Below are positions 54,141 through 63,627 of a DNA stretch of 64,000 bases, one piece after another (within the stretch, counting starts at the first letter, position 1; each line of letters begins with the position of its first letter). A program made the translations under genes and the position numbers. Below the pieces are notes generated by a model that was not told the DNA's origin, ran no database searches, and worked only from the letters and a program-made list of their open reading frames with translations. The DNA is from Rhodophyticola sp. CCM32 (lineage in GTDB: Bacteria; Pseudomonadota; Alphaproteobacteria; Rhodobacterales; Rhodobacteraceae). Location: NCBI RefSeq assembly GCF_004751985.1, contig NZ_CP038492.1, positions 248,001-312,000 on the forward strand, read 5' to 3'.

Positions 54141-55190
54141 GTGAGTAATCTTGATACATCTATTTCTGCTTTGGCTGAAAGAGTGCGCCAGCACTCGGAG
54201 ACGATTCAGACAGAAGAGGCAGTAAAAACATCTGTTGTTCTGCCTTTTTTGCGGGCTTTGGGCTATGATGTCTTCAATCCCGCTGAGGTAATTCCAGAGT
54301 TTACGGCCGATACTCCCGGTAAACGTGCGGAGAAGGTCGACTACGCCATCCAGAAAGATGGCGAGATGTTGCTTTTGATCGAGTGTAAGGGCTTGAGCAC
54401 CCAGCTCAACCAACGCCACTTGGGGCAGTTGTTTCGCTACTTTTCAGTCACTAAGACGCGCTTTGCGCTGCTCACCAATGGACAGGAATACCAGTTTTTC
54501 ACGGATCTGGATGAGACGAATAGGATGGATGAAAGGCCATTTTTTGTATTTGATCTACTTAACTTTTCACCGTCTTCAATTAGCGAATTGAATAAGTTCT
54601 CTAGAAGTGAATTTAGTGTTGATGTCATCTTGGCGCAGGCGGAAAGGCTTCGTTACGTCTCTGCCGCCAAACGCCTCTTGCATGACTGGTTTGACGCGCC
54701 GCCTGATGAACTTATCAAACTGGTTGCCAACGAGATTCATAGTGGCCGGGTTACTGCACAAGTTAGAGAGGTGCTCTCGAAAGTTATAGTCACCGCGATG
54801 CGTGAGATCGTCAGGGACCGTTTGCAGACGCGGTTGTCTAGCGCGCTTGAGGACCCAAGTGATGAGACCTTGGAAAAAGAAGCGCAGATTAAGGGCAGGG
54901 ATATTGAAACAACCGAAGAGGAGATGGAAGGATTTCTTTTGGTGAAAGCCCTTCTTCGGGGGGCCGTGGATGTAGAAAGGGTGGCAATAAGAGATGCAAA
55001 ATCTTACTGTGCTATTCTGCTTGATGACAACAATAGAAAACCTCTTGCGCGATTGCACTTTAATGGTCGCTCAAAGTATTTAGGGTTGTTTGATGGCGAT
55101 CAGGAAGAGAGGGTCCAAGTGACATCTTTGGACGACATTATCCCGTTACAGGATCGACTGGTCGCAACAGCCGCAAAATACGATACTTAA
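54141..55190 (+). CDS. Stand-alone type I restriction HsdR-N-like nuclease
   Basis: 349 residues from a GTG with GGGAGG just upstream; an ATG at 54063 has no ribosome site. The N-terminal half carries the HSDR_N PD-(D/E)xK fold: EEAVKTSVVLPFLRALGYDVFNP, KVDYAIQKDGEMLLLIECKG with the D...ExK residues, and LGQLFRYFSVTKTRFALLTNG. The C-terminal half is helical. Similar lone proteins occur widely without the HsdM/HsdS or helicase parts. It is clearly AT-richer than its neighbours, which suggests recent transfer; a defence role is possible but unproven. Confidence 0.82.
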   Translation: MSNLDTSISALAERVRQHSETIQTEEAVKTSVVLPFLRALGYDVFNPAEVIPEFTADTPGKRAEKVDYAIQKDGEMLLLIECKGLSTQLNQRHLGQLFRYFSVTKTRFALLTNGQEYQFFTDLDETNRMDERPFFVFDLLNFSPSSISELNKFSRSEFSVDVILAQAERLRYVSAAKRLLHDWFDAPPDELIKLVANEIHSGRVTAQVREVLSKVIVTAMREIVRDRLQTRLSSALEDPSDETLEKEAQIKGRDIETTEEEMEGFLLVKALLRGAVDVERVAIRDAKSYCAILLDDNNRKPLARLHFNGRSKYLGLFDGDQEERVQVTSLDDIIPLQDRLVATAAKYDT

Positions 55191-55229
55191 ACGTTTAGCT
55201 GTAGTGGAAAATTCTAGAGCAGCGCCCGA

Positions 55230-55253
55230 CCCTCCCCCCGGGAGGGCGCTTTT
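55230..55253 (+). terminator. Probable terminator after the HsdR-N-like gene
   Basis: CCCTCCC / GGGAGGG with a three-base C loop is followed by CGCTTTT. It lies about 40 bases after the stop. The T-run is short and offset, so strength is uncertain. Confidence 0.6.
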
Positions 55254-55475
55254 GCGAGGTTTCCAGAAGATCAGTGCTTAGCCGTTTTGGCGCGCGCGCA
55301 TGCAGTTCCACCGTTGCGATACGCTCGCTCAGGCTCGGGCGCTGCCCTCAGTGGCCCAACAAAGCAAAACTGTTCACGAGGCGGTTTTCTGGAAACCCGC
55401 TTGTCCACCCTCCGGCATAGACGCCGCTGCAATCCGTGCTACCTGTCTGGGATCGCAACCGGAGCCTTCGCCCTC

Positions 55476-55877
55476 ATGTCTCTTCTGATCCTTTTTCTCG
55501 CCACCTCGGTGATTTTTCTTCTGGCCGATGCCATCATGCTGTCGACTGTGATCCAGCCGGTTTTTGCCCGGCATCTGGGTGCGGGGCTGTATGAGGGCGG
55601 GTTCCGGCTGCTGCCGGCGGTGTTGTTCTATTTCACCTTCATGTTCGGGGTGATCTGGTTTGCAGGCTGGCCTGCGCTGCGGGACGGGGTGCCGCATATG
55701 GCGCTGATCAACGGGGCGGTGCTGGGCTTTGTGGCCTATGGCACGTATGAGCTGACCTCCTGGGCGGTCATGCGCGACTGGCATCCGCAGATCGTGATCC
55801 TTGACATGGCCTGGGGCACGGTGCTGACGGCGGGGGCGGCCTGGGGCGGGGTGATGGTGGCGCGCGCGTTGAGTTGA
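55476..55877 (+). CDS. DUF2177 family membrane protein
   Basis: 133 residues from an ATG with GGAG upstream. Four membrane segments are visible, with VIFLLADAIMLSTVIQPVFARHLG at the start (conserved Asp in the first helix) and GFVAYGTYELTSWAVMRDW and DMAWGTVLTAGAAWG later, the DUF2177 pattern. Function unknown. Confidence 0.85.
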   Translation: MSLLILFLATSVIFLLADAIMLSTVIQPVFARHLGAGLYEGGFRLLPAVLFYFTFMFGVIWFAGWPALRDGVPHMALINGAVLGFVAYGTYELTSWAVMRDWHPQIVILDMAWGTVLTAGAAWGGVMVARALS

Positions 55878-56051
55878 GGCGTTTTTATTTGATCTGAACC
55901 GAAAAACGTCGCTTCTCGTTCGGCTCAAACGCATTTTCGAGGGGGTTGCCTTATATAAAAGGCCAATGGCGATAGACGCACCAAATCTCTGGTGCCGCCC
56001 GGGCTTTGCCCCCGTGCGGCATGCCTTTTGTCTGCAATCCGGCGCGCGGGT

Positions 56052-56258
56052 CTATAGTTTGACCAGATCCACCGCAGAAGCGCGGCCATCGCGGCCTTCG
56101 CGCAGGTCATAGCTGACCTTCTCATTATCGGCCAGGCCGGTCATGCCTGCCTGTTCCACAGCCGAGATATGAACAAAGACGTCCTTGCCGCCATCATCGG
56201 GGGCAATGAACCCGTATCCCTTGGTCGTGTTGAACCATTTTACTGTGCCTGTGGGCAT
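56052..56258 (-). CDS. Cold-shock domain protein (CspA family)
   Basis: 68 residues. RNA-binding motifs KGYGFIAPDDGGKDVFVHIS (RNP1 and RNP2) and the start MPTGTVKWFN are standard. It binds single-stranded RNA/DNA as an RNA chaperone. It diverges from the ArsC-like gene with a 220-base gap that would hold its leader. Many paralogues are expected in the genome, so no gene number is given. Confidence 0.95.
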   Translation of the reverse strand: MPTGTVKWFNTTKGYGFIAPDDGGKDVFVHISAVEQAGMTGLADNEKVSYDLREGRDGRASAVDLVKL

Positions 56259-56481
56259 TGTCGTGGTCTTTCCTTCTCAAGATGTCGTGCCCGCGGGGAT
56301 GCGGGGCGCGGTGTCGTCAGGGCCGTCCTGTTGCAATGCCTTCTTGAAAGGGCGGTTCAGCACTCATCTGGTATCACGGTAAAAATTGTGATGCGAAATC
56401 GGAAAAAGGCAAGAGAAGGGTTGCGGCTGGCCTCTGGCTGGCATCAATTCGCGACTGTAAATGGCGAAAGGTGCATAAAAG

Positions 56482-56808
56482 ATGATCGTTTATGGGCTTA
56501 AAACCTGTGACACCTGCCGGAAAGCGGTGAAAGAACTGCTGGCGGCGGGGCATGATGTGGTGCTGCGGGATGTACGGGCCGAACCGTTGAGCGCGGCAGA
56601 CCTGGCGCTGTTTCTGGATGCATTCGGCGCGGCGCTGGTAAACCGGCGGTCAACCACCTGGCGCGGTTTGTCGGATGCCGAGCGGGAGACGGCACCCGAA
56701 GATTTGTTATCTGCGCATCCCGCCCTGATGAAACGCCCGGTGATCGCAGCGGCAGGCGGGCAGCTTTATCTGGGCTGGGATGCGAAAGTGCAGGCGGCGC
56801 TTATGTAG
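56482..56808 (+). CDS. ArsC/Spx-type (YffB-like) thioredoxin-fold protein
   Basis: 108 residues, MIVYGLKTCDTCRKAVKEL with CxxC at residues 9 and 12, and later STTWRGLSDAER and HPALMKRPVI (Arg-Pro cis loop), the ArsC/YffB pattern. YffB-type members are glutathione-dependent thiol reductases rather than confirmed arsenate reductases. Its stop overlaps the end of the convergent DoxX gene. Confidence 0.85.
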   Translation: MIVYGLKTCDTCRKAVKELLAAGHDVVLRDVRAEPLSAADLALFLDAFGAALVNRRSTTWRGLSDAERETAPEDLLSAHPALMKRPVIAAAGGQLYLGWDAKVQAALM

Positions 56809-57358
56809 CGGACATACGCCCGCGCAGCAGCGCGTCCACCGAAAGCGGGCCTGCCCCCCGGAACACCAGAACCAGCAATACAAACACCCAGAATGCCCGC
56901 TGATCCAGGATCAGACTGCCCGGGGTGCCGTCGAACCAGGTGCCGATATCTTCTGCCCCGATGCCATGGCCGAAGATGTCGACCCAGCTTTGCGCGACCA
57001 CGAAACCGATCATCCCAAGGGCGGCCAGCCGGGTGAGAAGCCCGATCAACAGCAGAAACGGCAGGGTGAATTCGCCGATTGTCGCGGCGACCACCAGGAT
57101 ATGGACGAGAAAGCCCATCTGACCTGGGTCATAGCCCGCAGCCTCGAACAGGCGCGGGGTGATCTGGGTATAGGCGCCGAAATCGACATTGTAGAAGCCG
57201 AAAAACCCGTCGCCCAGTTTGGTCATGGCGGAGTTCCAGTAATAGAACAGGAGCGTGGCGGCAAAGACCAGCCGGGCAAGGGTGGGTATAAGGGCAGGGG
57301 CCACCAAAGCCTCAAGCCCGGTGAAGAAACGGTTATGGAGCGAAATCAGAGCATTCAT
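56801..57358 (-). CDS. DoxX family membrane protein of the bufferin operon
   Basis: 185 residues with four membrane segments typical of DoxX (LARLVFAATLLFYYWNSAMTKLG at the start). Its ATG overlaps the stop of the BufC gene by four bases. A DoxX gene is the usual last member of bufferin (bufABC) operons; its role there is not settled. Confidence 0.85.
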   Translation of the reverse strand: MNALISLHNRFFTGLEALVAPALIPTLARLVFAATLLFYYWNSAMTKLGDGFFGFYNVDFGAYTQITPRLFEAAGYDPGQMGFLVHILVVAATIGEFTLPFLLLIGLLTRLAALGMIGFVVAQSWVDIFGHGIGAEDIGTWFDGTPGSLILDQRAFWVFVLLVLVFRGAGPLSVDALLRGRMSAT

Positions 57359-58101
57359 GGGTCTTTCCGTTCAAGTGTCAGGGCGCCGGTGCTGATGAAA
57401 AGCGACAAAAGCGCAGAGATATCGGCGGTGGGGGTGTCGGCAAGTGTGGCGGCCATGGCCTCGGCCAGGCTGATCCGGCCTTTCAGAAGCCGGGCGAAGG
57501 CAACCCCGCCGGGCGGTAGCAGATGCGGTGCCGGGTCAAAACCGGGCCGGGTGATCAGGATATCCTGACCGCCGCCTGCGGCTTTGGGCGCATCGGCGGC
57601 GGTATTGGCGCGCCAGATCGCAAAGATCGGATAGCGGGACTGAACCACCAGCGTGGCAGGGGCGACACGCGGTTTCAGGGTCAGGACCTCGTTCGGATCC
57701 CTGCCCTGAACCGAAAGCGGTTTGGCATCCGCCGCGTGATAGGATTGGCGCAGGCCCAGTTCCAGCCGGGCGATATCGGGCAGATAGGGCAGATGGGCCA
57801 CGGGCGGAAAGCTGGCAAGAAAACCCGGCAGACGCTGGCCATAGAGTTGCAGGCGTGGATGTTCCGGCGGATGCGCGCGGACAAACGCACCGGCCATGGC
57901 TTTGAAAAACACGTCGCCAACCAGTTTGCGCAGGATCGGAAAGCCGGTTTCCAGGGCCTCGGTCAGGGACACGACAACATTGTTGCGATAGACATCGAAC
58001 CGTTTGCCCGCAGGGCCGCCATGGGCATCGGTCAGACCCGGGGGAACCGGATGGCCCGCATCCAGAATGGCATTGGTAAAGCTGGCTTGCTCTGCCGACA
58101 T
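57355..58101 (-). CDS. bufC: BufC-type protein (DUF2063, HvfC-like)
   Basis: 248 residues. The N-terminal DUF2063 domain has FDVYRNNVVVSLTEALETGFPILRKLVGDVFF and HPPEHPRLQLYGQRLPGFL, and a C-terminal domain with RYPIFAIWRANT follows. It is the partner protein that presents the precursor to the BufB enzyme. It sits five bases after bufB. The name HvfC is used for a related subgroup. Confidence 0.88.
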   Translation of the reverse strand: MSAEQASFTNAILDAGHPVPPGLTDAHGGPAGKRFDVYRNNVVVSLTEALETGFPILRKLVGDVFFKAMAGAFVRAHPPEHPRLQLYGQRLPGFLASFPPVAHLPYLPDIARLELGLRQSYHAADAKPLSVQGRDPNEVLTLKPRVAPATLVVQSRYPIFAIWRANTAADAPKAAGGGQDILITRPGFDPAPHLLPPGGVAFARLLKGRISLAEAMAATLADTPTADISALLSLFISTGALTLERKDP

Positions 58102-58106
58102 ACGGG

Positions 58107-58961
58107 TTACGCCTCAACCGGTGACAGGATCGCATCGGCGCGGGCAGCCTCGGCCTTCAGAATGTCAAAGCCGGGCACATCGGTATCCCATTCGATCAGG
58201 GTGGGGCAGGGCCCGGTTTTGGCGATGGTATATCGGTAAAGCGCCCATACCGGATCGACGACCTCGCGGCCATGGCTGTCGATCAGCAGCGGACGCCCCT
58301 GATCATCCTGATCCTCATCATGGCCACCCAGATGCATTTCTCCCACATGGTGGAGCGGGAAACTGTCGATATAGGCGCGGGCATCGCTGCCCTGATTGGT
58401 GGCAGAGACAAAGACATTGTTGATATCCAGCAGAAGCCCGCAGCCGGTGCGATGGGCCAGTTCCGCCAGAAACTCAACCTCCGCCATCGTGGTGTCCTCG
58501 AAGGCCAGATAGGTGGAGGGGTTTTCAAGCAGCACCCGGCGCCCGACACTGTCCTGCACCTGGTCGATATGGGCCGCGACACGGGCTAGGGTCGCCTCTG
58601 TATAGGGCAGGGGCAGCAGGTCGTTGAGATAGCCGATATCGTGGCTTGACCAGGCTAGATGTTCCGAGAAAGACGCGGGGTCAAGCCAGTCGCAAAGATG
58701 TTTCAGGCGCGCAAGATGATCCCGGTCAAGCGGGGCCTCCCCGCCGATCGACAGGCCGACACCGTGGACGGAGATCGGGAACCGTTCGGCCAGGGCGCGA
58801 AGCTGGGCAATCGGGCGCCCGCCATCCCCCATATAATTCTCGGCATGGATTTCCAGCCAGCTGACCGGACCCGGCGCAGCCGTAAGCGCGGTATAATGCT
58901 GGGCCTTGTAACCGATACCAGCAGCAAGGGGCAGTCGCGTAGGAAAAGCCATGTCACGCAT
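58107..58961 (-). CDS. bufB: MNIO-family (DUF692) oxidase BufB
   Basis: About 284 residues (an ATG at 58952 is an alternative start). TIM-barrel, multinuclear non-heme iron oxidase family. Metal-ligand motifs are EIHAENYMG, SVHGVGLSIGG, FSEHLAW, LLDINNVFVSATN, GEMHLGGH and LIEWD. MNIO enzymes modify Cys residues of the precursor peptide, for example to thiooxazole in bufferins. It lies 64 bases after bufA. Confidence 0.92.
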   Translation of the reverse strand: MRDMAFPTRLPLAAGIGYKAQHYTALTAAPGPVSWLEIHAENYMGDGGRPIAQLRALAERFPISVHGVGLSIGGEAPLDRDHLARLKHLCDWLDPASFSEHLAWSSHDIGYLNDLLPLPYTEATLARVAAHIDQVQDSVGRRVLLENPSTYLAFEDTTMAEVEFLAELAHRTGCGLLLDINNVFVSATNQGSDARAYIDSFPLHHVGEMHLGGHDEDQDDQGRPLLIDSHGREVVDPVWALYRYTIAKTGPCPTLIEWDTDVPGFDILKAEAARADAILSPVEA

Positions 58962-59025
58962 GATAGCACCGGATCGGGGTGGAATGGACCCCCGGACATG
59001 CCGGAGGCCGCAAAGTCACGGATAT

Positions 59026-59373
59026 TCAGAGCGTGCGCAGAACTGTGGTGTCGGTATCGGCGGGCAGATCACGGTTCAGGCCCTGATAGCCATCGGCTTC
59101 CAGCGAGGCTTCGGCTTCGCCGACGCGGCCATCGGGCAGTTCAATCTCGGCGCAGGTGCCTGCGGGCACCAATGTCCAGGCGTTGCCCTGATAATCCACG
59201 GTTGAGGTGCCCGCACATGTTGTGCCGGGGCCTGCGGCGCAGTCGTTTTCGCCTGCGAGGCTCACACCATAGCATTTTTCCTGCGCCTGGGCCTGCGCCG
59301 GGGCGGTGCCATGGGCAGTCACAACGGCAGCAGCGGCCCCCAGAAGCGCCAGGGATTTTACATGGGTGGTCAT
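59026..59373 (-). CDS. bufA: Bufferin precursor BufA (DUF2282)
   Basis: 115 residues with a signal peptide (about residues 1-29, [19 protein letters not shown]...AQA). The mature part has [17 protein letters not shown] and [11 protein letters not shown] then PAGTC: the four core Cys of DUF2282 bufferins. After the fourth Cys comes a tail of about 38 residues (acidic, ending TDTTVLRTL) that is longer than I expect for the family. GGAGAG precedes the ATG. It is the substrate of BufB/BufC and a periplasmic copper-binding RiPP. Confidence 0.9.
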   Translation of the reverse strand: MTTHVKSLALLGAAAAVVTAHGTAPAQAQAQEKCYGVSLAGENDCAAGPGTTCAGTSTVDYQGNAWTLVPAGTCAEIELPDGRVGEAEASLEADGYQGLNRDLPADTDTTVLRTL

Positions 59374-59719
59374 GTCAGAAACTCTCCAGAATTGGTTAGA
59401 CGGCAAGATCGCGGGAAATCGCGATATCTGTATGTGTATCGGACCAGACCCGGTTTTGGCCAATCACAGACCCGTGGCCCACGGGCCTGTGAGCGGATGT
59501 GAGCCGGTTCAGGCCCTGTCAGGCTGCCCCCTAAGCCATGGAAACAAGGTGTTTTGACAGAGATACAGCCCGGCAGGTTTTGGCGGCGTTCCATGCCGGG
59601 CCGGGGGAAAGCTTCGGGGGGGAATCTGCACAAATGTTTCACCCCGGGGCCGTTGGGTGCAGGATCTTGGATTGGGGTGTCGCGATGGCTACATCCAGGG
59701 CAGAGCGTGCAGATAAAGG
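59374..59719. other. Upstream region of the bufferin operon
   Basis: 346 bases between the divergent bufA and the membrane protein gene at 59720. No gene is supported. A CCGTGGCCCACGG hairpin lies around 59470. I could not identify a clear promoter or copper-responsive element. Confidence 0.4.
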
Positions 59720-60097
59720 ATGGATCAGATGCGCAATGCGGCCATGGTTTTAGGGATTATCGGCGGGGTTCTGTGCATGATCGTGGGCTTCTTTGTCTAC
59801 GGATATGTGGAGTTCATAGGTCATTTCGGTGACGTGCCCGATCTCGCGCAGCAGGTCGAGGATCCGCACTTGTTACAGACCGTGTCGATACTCTCCCCGC
59901 TTCTGGCAATCGCAGGCGGCGCGATGGCCCGGGCGCGGGCGCTTTGGGGCGGAATTCTGCTGCTGATCTCGACCGCGGGCATGTATCACGCCTTTGGCTT
60001 CAACGTGGCCACCATGTTCCCGATCACGTTTTGCGGTCTGGCCGGGGTGCTGGCGCTGGCCGCAGGCAAGCCGGATGAGGAGAAGGCGCATTTCTGA
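59720..60097 (+). CDS. Four-span membrane protein, function unknown
   Basis: 125 residues with four membrane segments (VLGIIGGVLCMIVGFFVYGYVEF; LQTVSILSPLLAIAGGAMA; LWGGILLLISTAGMYHAFGF; FPITFCGLAGVLALAAGK). DUF4064-like in layout, but I cannot name the family with certainty. The start could also be the fourth codon (ATG at 59729). Confidence 0.6.
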   Translation: MDQMRNAAMVLGIIGGVLCMIVGFFVYGYVEFIGHFGDVPDLAQQVEDPHLLQTVSILSPLLAIAGGAMARARALWGGILLLISTAGMYHAFGFNVATMFPITFCGLAGVLALAAGKPDEEKAHF

Positions 60098-60218
60098 GGC
60101 GTGTCAGGGGTAAACCCGGAAAGTTGTAAAAACGCCCTGTGTGACACCGCACTGGTGGTGGCGATGCAAAGAGGGCCGGGATATGATCCGGCAAACCGCC
60201 AGATAATGAGCCGACCCC

Positions 60219-60995
60219 ATGCGGAACGCGCGCTACACATCCTACATCATCTGCACAAGCCCGCGCAGCGGCAGCACTTTGCTGTGCAGGATGCTTGCAG
60301 CAACCGGCAGATCGGGACAGCCCGACTCTCATTTCCATAAACCCTCACTCTCAAGCTGGCTGAAGACGTTTGCGCTTTCCGCAGCCGATTTCGCATCAGA
60401 CCGCGATGCCTTGAAGGCGATATTCGAGGTGGCGCGCAAACGCGGGACAGGGGATACCGGGATATTCGGCTTGCGATTGCAGAGAGGAAGTTTTGACTAT
60501 TTCATGCAACAGGCGGGCCTTCTTTATCCGGATCAGAAAAGTGATCTCGACCGTATTCAAGCGGCTTTTGGAAGCACGCTATTCATTCATCTGACGCGCG
60601 AAAACAAGCTTGATCAGGCCATTTCAATTGTCAAAGCGACCCAGACAGGATTGTGGCACAGGGCGGCAGACGGGACAGAGCTGGAGCGGCTTTCAGCACC
60701 GCAGGACCCGGTTTATGACGCAGATGAGATTGCAGGCCAGCTTGCCGGATTATCCGCATTGGATACGGCCTGGAAAACCTGGTTTGAGCGAGAGAAATTG
60801 CACCCCTTGCGGATTTCCTATGAGGCGCTTTCGGACGATCCTGCGGGGATGCTTGCAAAAATTCTGGAGGCGCTTGGGCTGGACCAGGACATGGCGCAGG
60901 ATATCGAACCGCCGGTGGCCAAACTTGCTGACGCAACCAATCGCATCTGGGCGGAACGGTTTCGTGCGGAAAAGCGGCATGGTCAATATATGTGA
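60219..60995 (+). CDS. Stf0-type sulfotransferase
   Basis: 258 residues. The PAPS-binding motif is near the start (IICTSPRSGSTLLCRML), 3'-phosphate contacts follow in LFIHLTRENKLDQAISIVKA, and the C-terminal part has LHPLRISYEALSDDP. Stf0 of mycobacteria sulfates trehalose; here the acceptor is unknown. Stop at 60995, followed by 166 bases before the convergent thrS. Confidence 0.86.
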   Translation: MRNARYTSYIICTSPRSGSTLLCRMLAATGRSGQPDSHFHKPSLSSWLKTFALSAADFASDRDALKAIFEVARKRGTGDTGIFGLRLQRGSFDYFMQQAGLLYPDQKSDLDRIQAAFGSTLFIHLTRENKLDQAISIVKATQTGLWHRAADGTELERLSAPQDPVYDADEIAGQLAGLSALDTAWKTWFEREKLHPLRISYEALSDDPAGMLAKILEALGLDQDMAQDIEPPVAKLADATNRIWAERFRAEKRHGQYM

Positions 60996-61161
60996 GGGGT
61001 CCCGGCACTCCGTTCCGGTTGGGCAGATCGCGGCTGTTTCACGGATCATGACGATCTGGGTGTTACGCAAGGCAGGTGTCGCAGAGCTGCGGATAACGGA
61101 ACCGGATTGAGATATGCTTTGCCCTGCAAGTCAGTCATCTGCCTTGCAGGGCATCTGCCGG

Positions 61162-63108
61162 TCAGCGCAGATCGGGGGGCACGGCTTCGGCGGTCAGGTG
61201 GCTCAGCATCTGGTCGGTGGGCAGCACGCTGGTCTGTTTCTCCCCCAGGCGGCGCAGGGTCACGCTCTGGTCTTCCACCTCTTTGCGGCCAATGGCGAGG
61301 ATGACGGGCACTTTGCCGACCGAATGTTCGCGGACCTTGTAGTTGATCTTTTCATTGCGAATGTCGGCCTCGGCGCGGATGCCGGCATCTTTCAGCATCC
61401 GGGTCACCTCCAGCACATACTCATCCGCCTCCGACACGATTGCTGCAACCACCACCTGACGCGGGGCCAGCCAGAAGGGCAATTTGCCGGAATAATTCTC
61501 GATCATGATGCCGATGAAGCGTTCAAACGAGCCCAGAATCGCCCGGTGCAGCATGACCGGGCGATGTTTCGCGCCGTCTTCACCGACATAGGTGGCATCC
61601 AGCCGTTCGGGCAGGTTGAAATCGGCCTGGAACGTGCCGCATTGCCATTCGCGGCCAATCGCGTCGGTCAGTTTGAAATCAAGCTTCGGGCCATAGAAGG
61701 CGCCTTCGCCGGGGTCCACCTCATAATCGTTCCGCACGCTGAGAATGGCCTTTTCCAGCGCATCCTCGGCCTTGTCCCAGATCTCGTCAGAGCCGACACG
61801 CACCTCGGGCCGGGTGGAAAGTTTGATGTCGAAACTGGTAAAACCTGCATCTTTATAGATCCCGCTGAGCAGGTCGATGAAAGCAGCGCATTCCGCCTCG
61901 ATCTGATCTTCGGTGCAGAAGATATGGGCGTCATCCTGGGTAAACCCGCGCACCCGCATCAGACCGTGCAGAGCGCCATGGGCCTCGTAGCGGTGGCAGG
62001 AGCCGAATTCGGCCAGTCTGAGCGGCAGATCGCGATAGGATTTGATGCCCTGATTGAACACCTGCACATGGCAGGGGCAGTTCATCGGCTTCAGCGCGTT
62101 CACACGTTTTTCGTTTGCATGCTCTTCGTCGATTTCCGTGATATACATGTTTTCACGGTATTTATCCCAGTGGCCCGAGGCCTCCCATAATTTGCGATCC
62201 ACCACCTGCGGGGTTTTGATTTCGGCATATCCCGCCCTGGTCAGCTTGCGGCGCATATAATCCTCAAGCTCGCGATAGATCGACCAGCCATTGGGGTGCC
62301 AGAAGACCATGCCGGGGGCTTCCTCCTGAAAATGGAACAGCTCCATCTCGCGGCCAAGGCGGCGGTGGTCGCGTTTCTCGGCCTCTTCCAGGAAATGCAG
62401 ATGATCTTTCAGATGTTGCCGGTTCTGGAAGGCGACACCGTAGATGCGTTGCAATTGCGGCCGGTTGCTGTCGCCACGCCAATAGGCCCCAGCCAGTTTC
62501 ATCAGTTTGAACGCATCGGCAGGCACCTGCCCGGTATGTTGCAGATGCGGGCCACGGCAAAGATCCTGCCAATGGCCATGCCAGTACATCCGAAGGGGTT
62601 CAGTGCCGGGAATGCTCTCGATCAGTTCGACCTTGTAAGGCTCGTTATTGGCCTTGTAATAGGCGACCGCGCGGTCCCGCTCCCAGATCTCGGTGGTCAC
62701 CGGGTCGCGGCGGTTGATGATCTCTTTCATCTTCGTCTCGATCACGCCCAGATCTTCCGGGGTGAAGGGCTCTGCCCGGTCAAAATCATAGTAGAACCCG
62801 TTGTCGATGACCGGGCCGATGGTGACTTTCACATCGGGCCAAAGCTCCTGCACGGCGCGGGCCATGATATGGGCGCAGTCATGGCGGATCAGCTCCAGCG
62901 CCGGGGCCTCATCCTTCATCGTGTTGATGGCGATCTCGGCATCCGCTTTGATGGGCCAGGACAGGTCCCAATGGGTGCCGTTGACCAAGGCCGAAATGGC
63001 TTTCTTGGCGAGCGAGGGGGCGATGCTTTCGGCGACCTCGGCAGGGGTCACGCCTGCTGCATAATCGCGTGCATTGCCATCGGGGAAAGTCAGGGAAATC
63101 CGGGCCAT
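61162..63108 (-). CDS. thrS: Threonyl-tRNA synthetase
   Basis: 648 residues from the ATG with GAGGAG 8 bases upstream (an ATG nine bases earlier is too close to it). It has an N-terminal TGS domain, then the editing domain with [14 protein letters not shown] and [15 protein letters not shown] (Zn/His and Cys residues), and the class II core with [21 protein letters not shown] and [22 protein letters not shown]. The C-terminal anticodon domain begins near [12 protein letters not shown]. It charges tRNA-Thr. Confidence 0.97.
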   Translation of the reverse strand: MARISLTFPDGNARDYAAGVTPAEVAESIAPSLAKKAISALVNGTHWDLSWPIKADAEIAINTMKDEAPALELIRHDCAHIMARAVQELWPDVKVTIGPVIDNGFYYDFDRAEPFTPEDLGVIETKMKEIINRRDPVTTEIWERDRAVAYYKANNEPYKVELIESIPGTEPLRMYWHGHWQDLCRGPHLQHTGQVPADAFKLMKLAGAYWRGDSNRPQLQRIYGVAFQNRQHLKDHLHFLEEAEKRDHRRLGREMELFHFQEEAPGMVFWHPNGWSIYRELEDYMRRKLTRAGYAEIKTPQVVDRKLWEASGHWDKYRENMYITEIDEEHANEKRVNALKPMNCPCHVQVFNQGIKSYRDLPLRLAEFGSCHRYEAHGALHGLMRVRGFTQDDAHIFCTEDQIEAECAAFIDLLSGIYKDAGFTSFDIKLSTRPEVRVGSDEIWDKAEDALEKAILSVRNDYEVDPGEGAFYGPKLDFKLTDAIGREWQCGTFQADFNLPERLDATYVGEDGAKHRPVMLHRAILGSFERFIGIMIENYSGKLPFWLAPRQVVVAAIVSEADEYVLEVTRMLKDAGIRAEADIRNEKINYKVREHSVGKVPVILAIGRKEVEDQSVTLRRLGEKQTSVLPTDQMLSHLTAEAVPPDLR

Positions 63109-63216
63109 TGGGGCCATCTCCTCGTCAGTTTGGCGCCTACGGAACGCCCGGTTGCGGGTATATGTGGTGACGCGGCCTCAATGCCGGGGCATCGGGGCCG
63201 CGTCAAGGGGTGTGCG

Positions 63217-63627
63217 TCACATCTGTGCCGTGAACACCGCGTAAGCCATGATCAGGCAACAGATCCATCCGGCGGTAAACAGGATCGGGCGCAGCGGCAT
63301 CCGTGCCATGCCCGAGATCATGCCGGCCGCATGGGCAACCCTGATCCAGAAAAACGCAATCGCCGTCCAATAGGTGAGGGCGGTGAACCCATCCATCCGG
63401 TCCACCAGCAGAACCAGAATGGCGAAGGGAATGCCCTGTTCCAGCAGGTTCAGATGGGCACGATGGGCGCGCTGTACCCAGGGGCGCAATCTGCTGATAG
63501 TGGCCGGGGTGTCAAAGGCATCCTCTTCAGCGGGGTCCGAGCTGATGCCGATGACATAAGGTATCCACATCGAGGCGGCGAAGATCATCAGGCAGGTGAG
63601 AATGCCCAACTCTGTGGGGAATTCCAT
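63217..63627 (-). CDS. MAPEG family membrane protein
   Basis: 136 residues, four membrane segments. The arrangement RLRPWVQRAHRAHLNLLEQGIPFAILVLL with the Glu in the second helix, then YWTAIAFFWIRVAHAAGMI, is typical of MAPEG/MGST proteins (glutathione-linked or eicosanoid-type in eukaryotes; unknown role in bacteria). Its ATG overlaps the stop of the next gene (TAATG), so the pair is co-translated. Confidence 0.87.
   Translation of the reverse strand: MEFPTELGILTCLMIFAASMWIPYVIGISSDPAEEDAFDTPATISRLRPWVQRAHRAHLNLLEQGIPFAILVLLVDRMDGFTALTYWTAIAFFWIRVAHAAGMISGMARMPLRPILFTAGWICCLIMAYAVFTAQM

Noticed and set aside
56259..56481. Riboswitch or structured cold-shock leader
   Set aside because: The divergent spacer could hold a csp leader, but I could not identify a specific conserved element.
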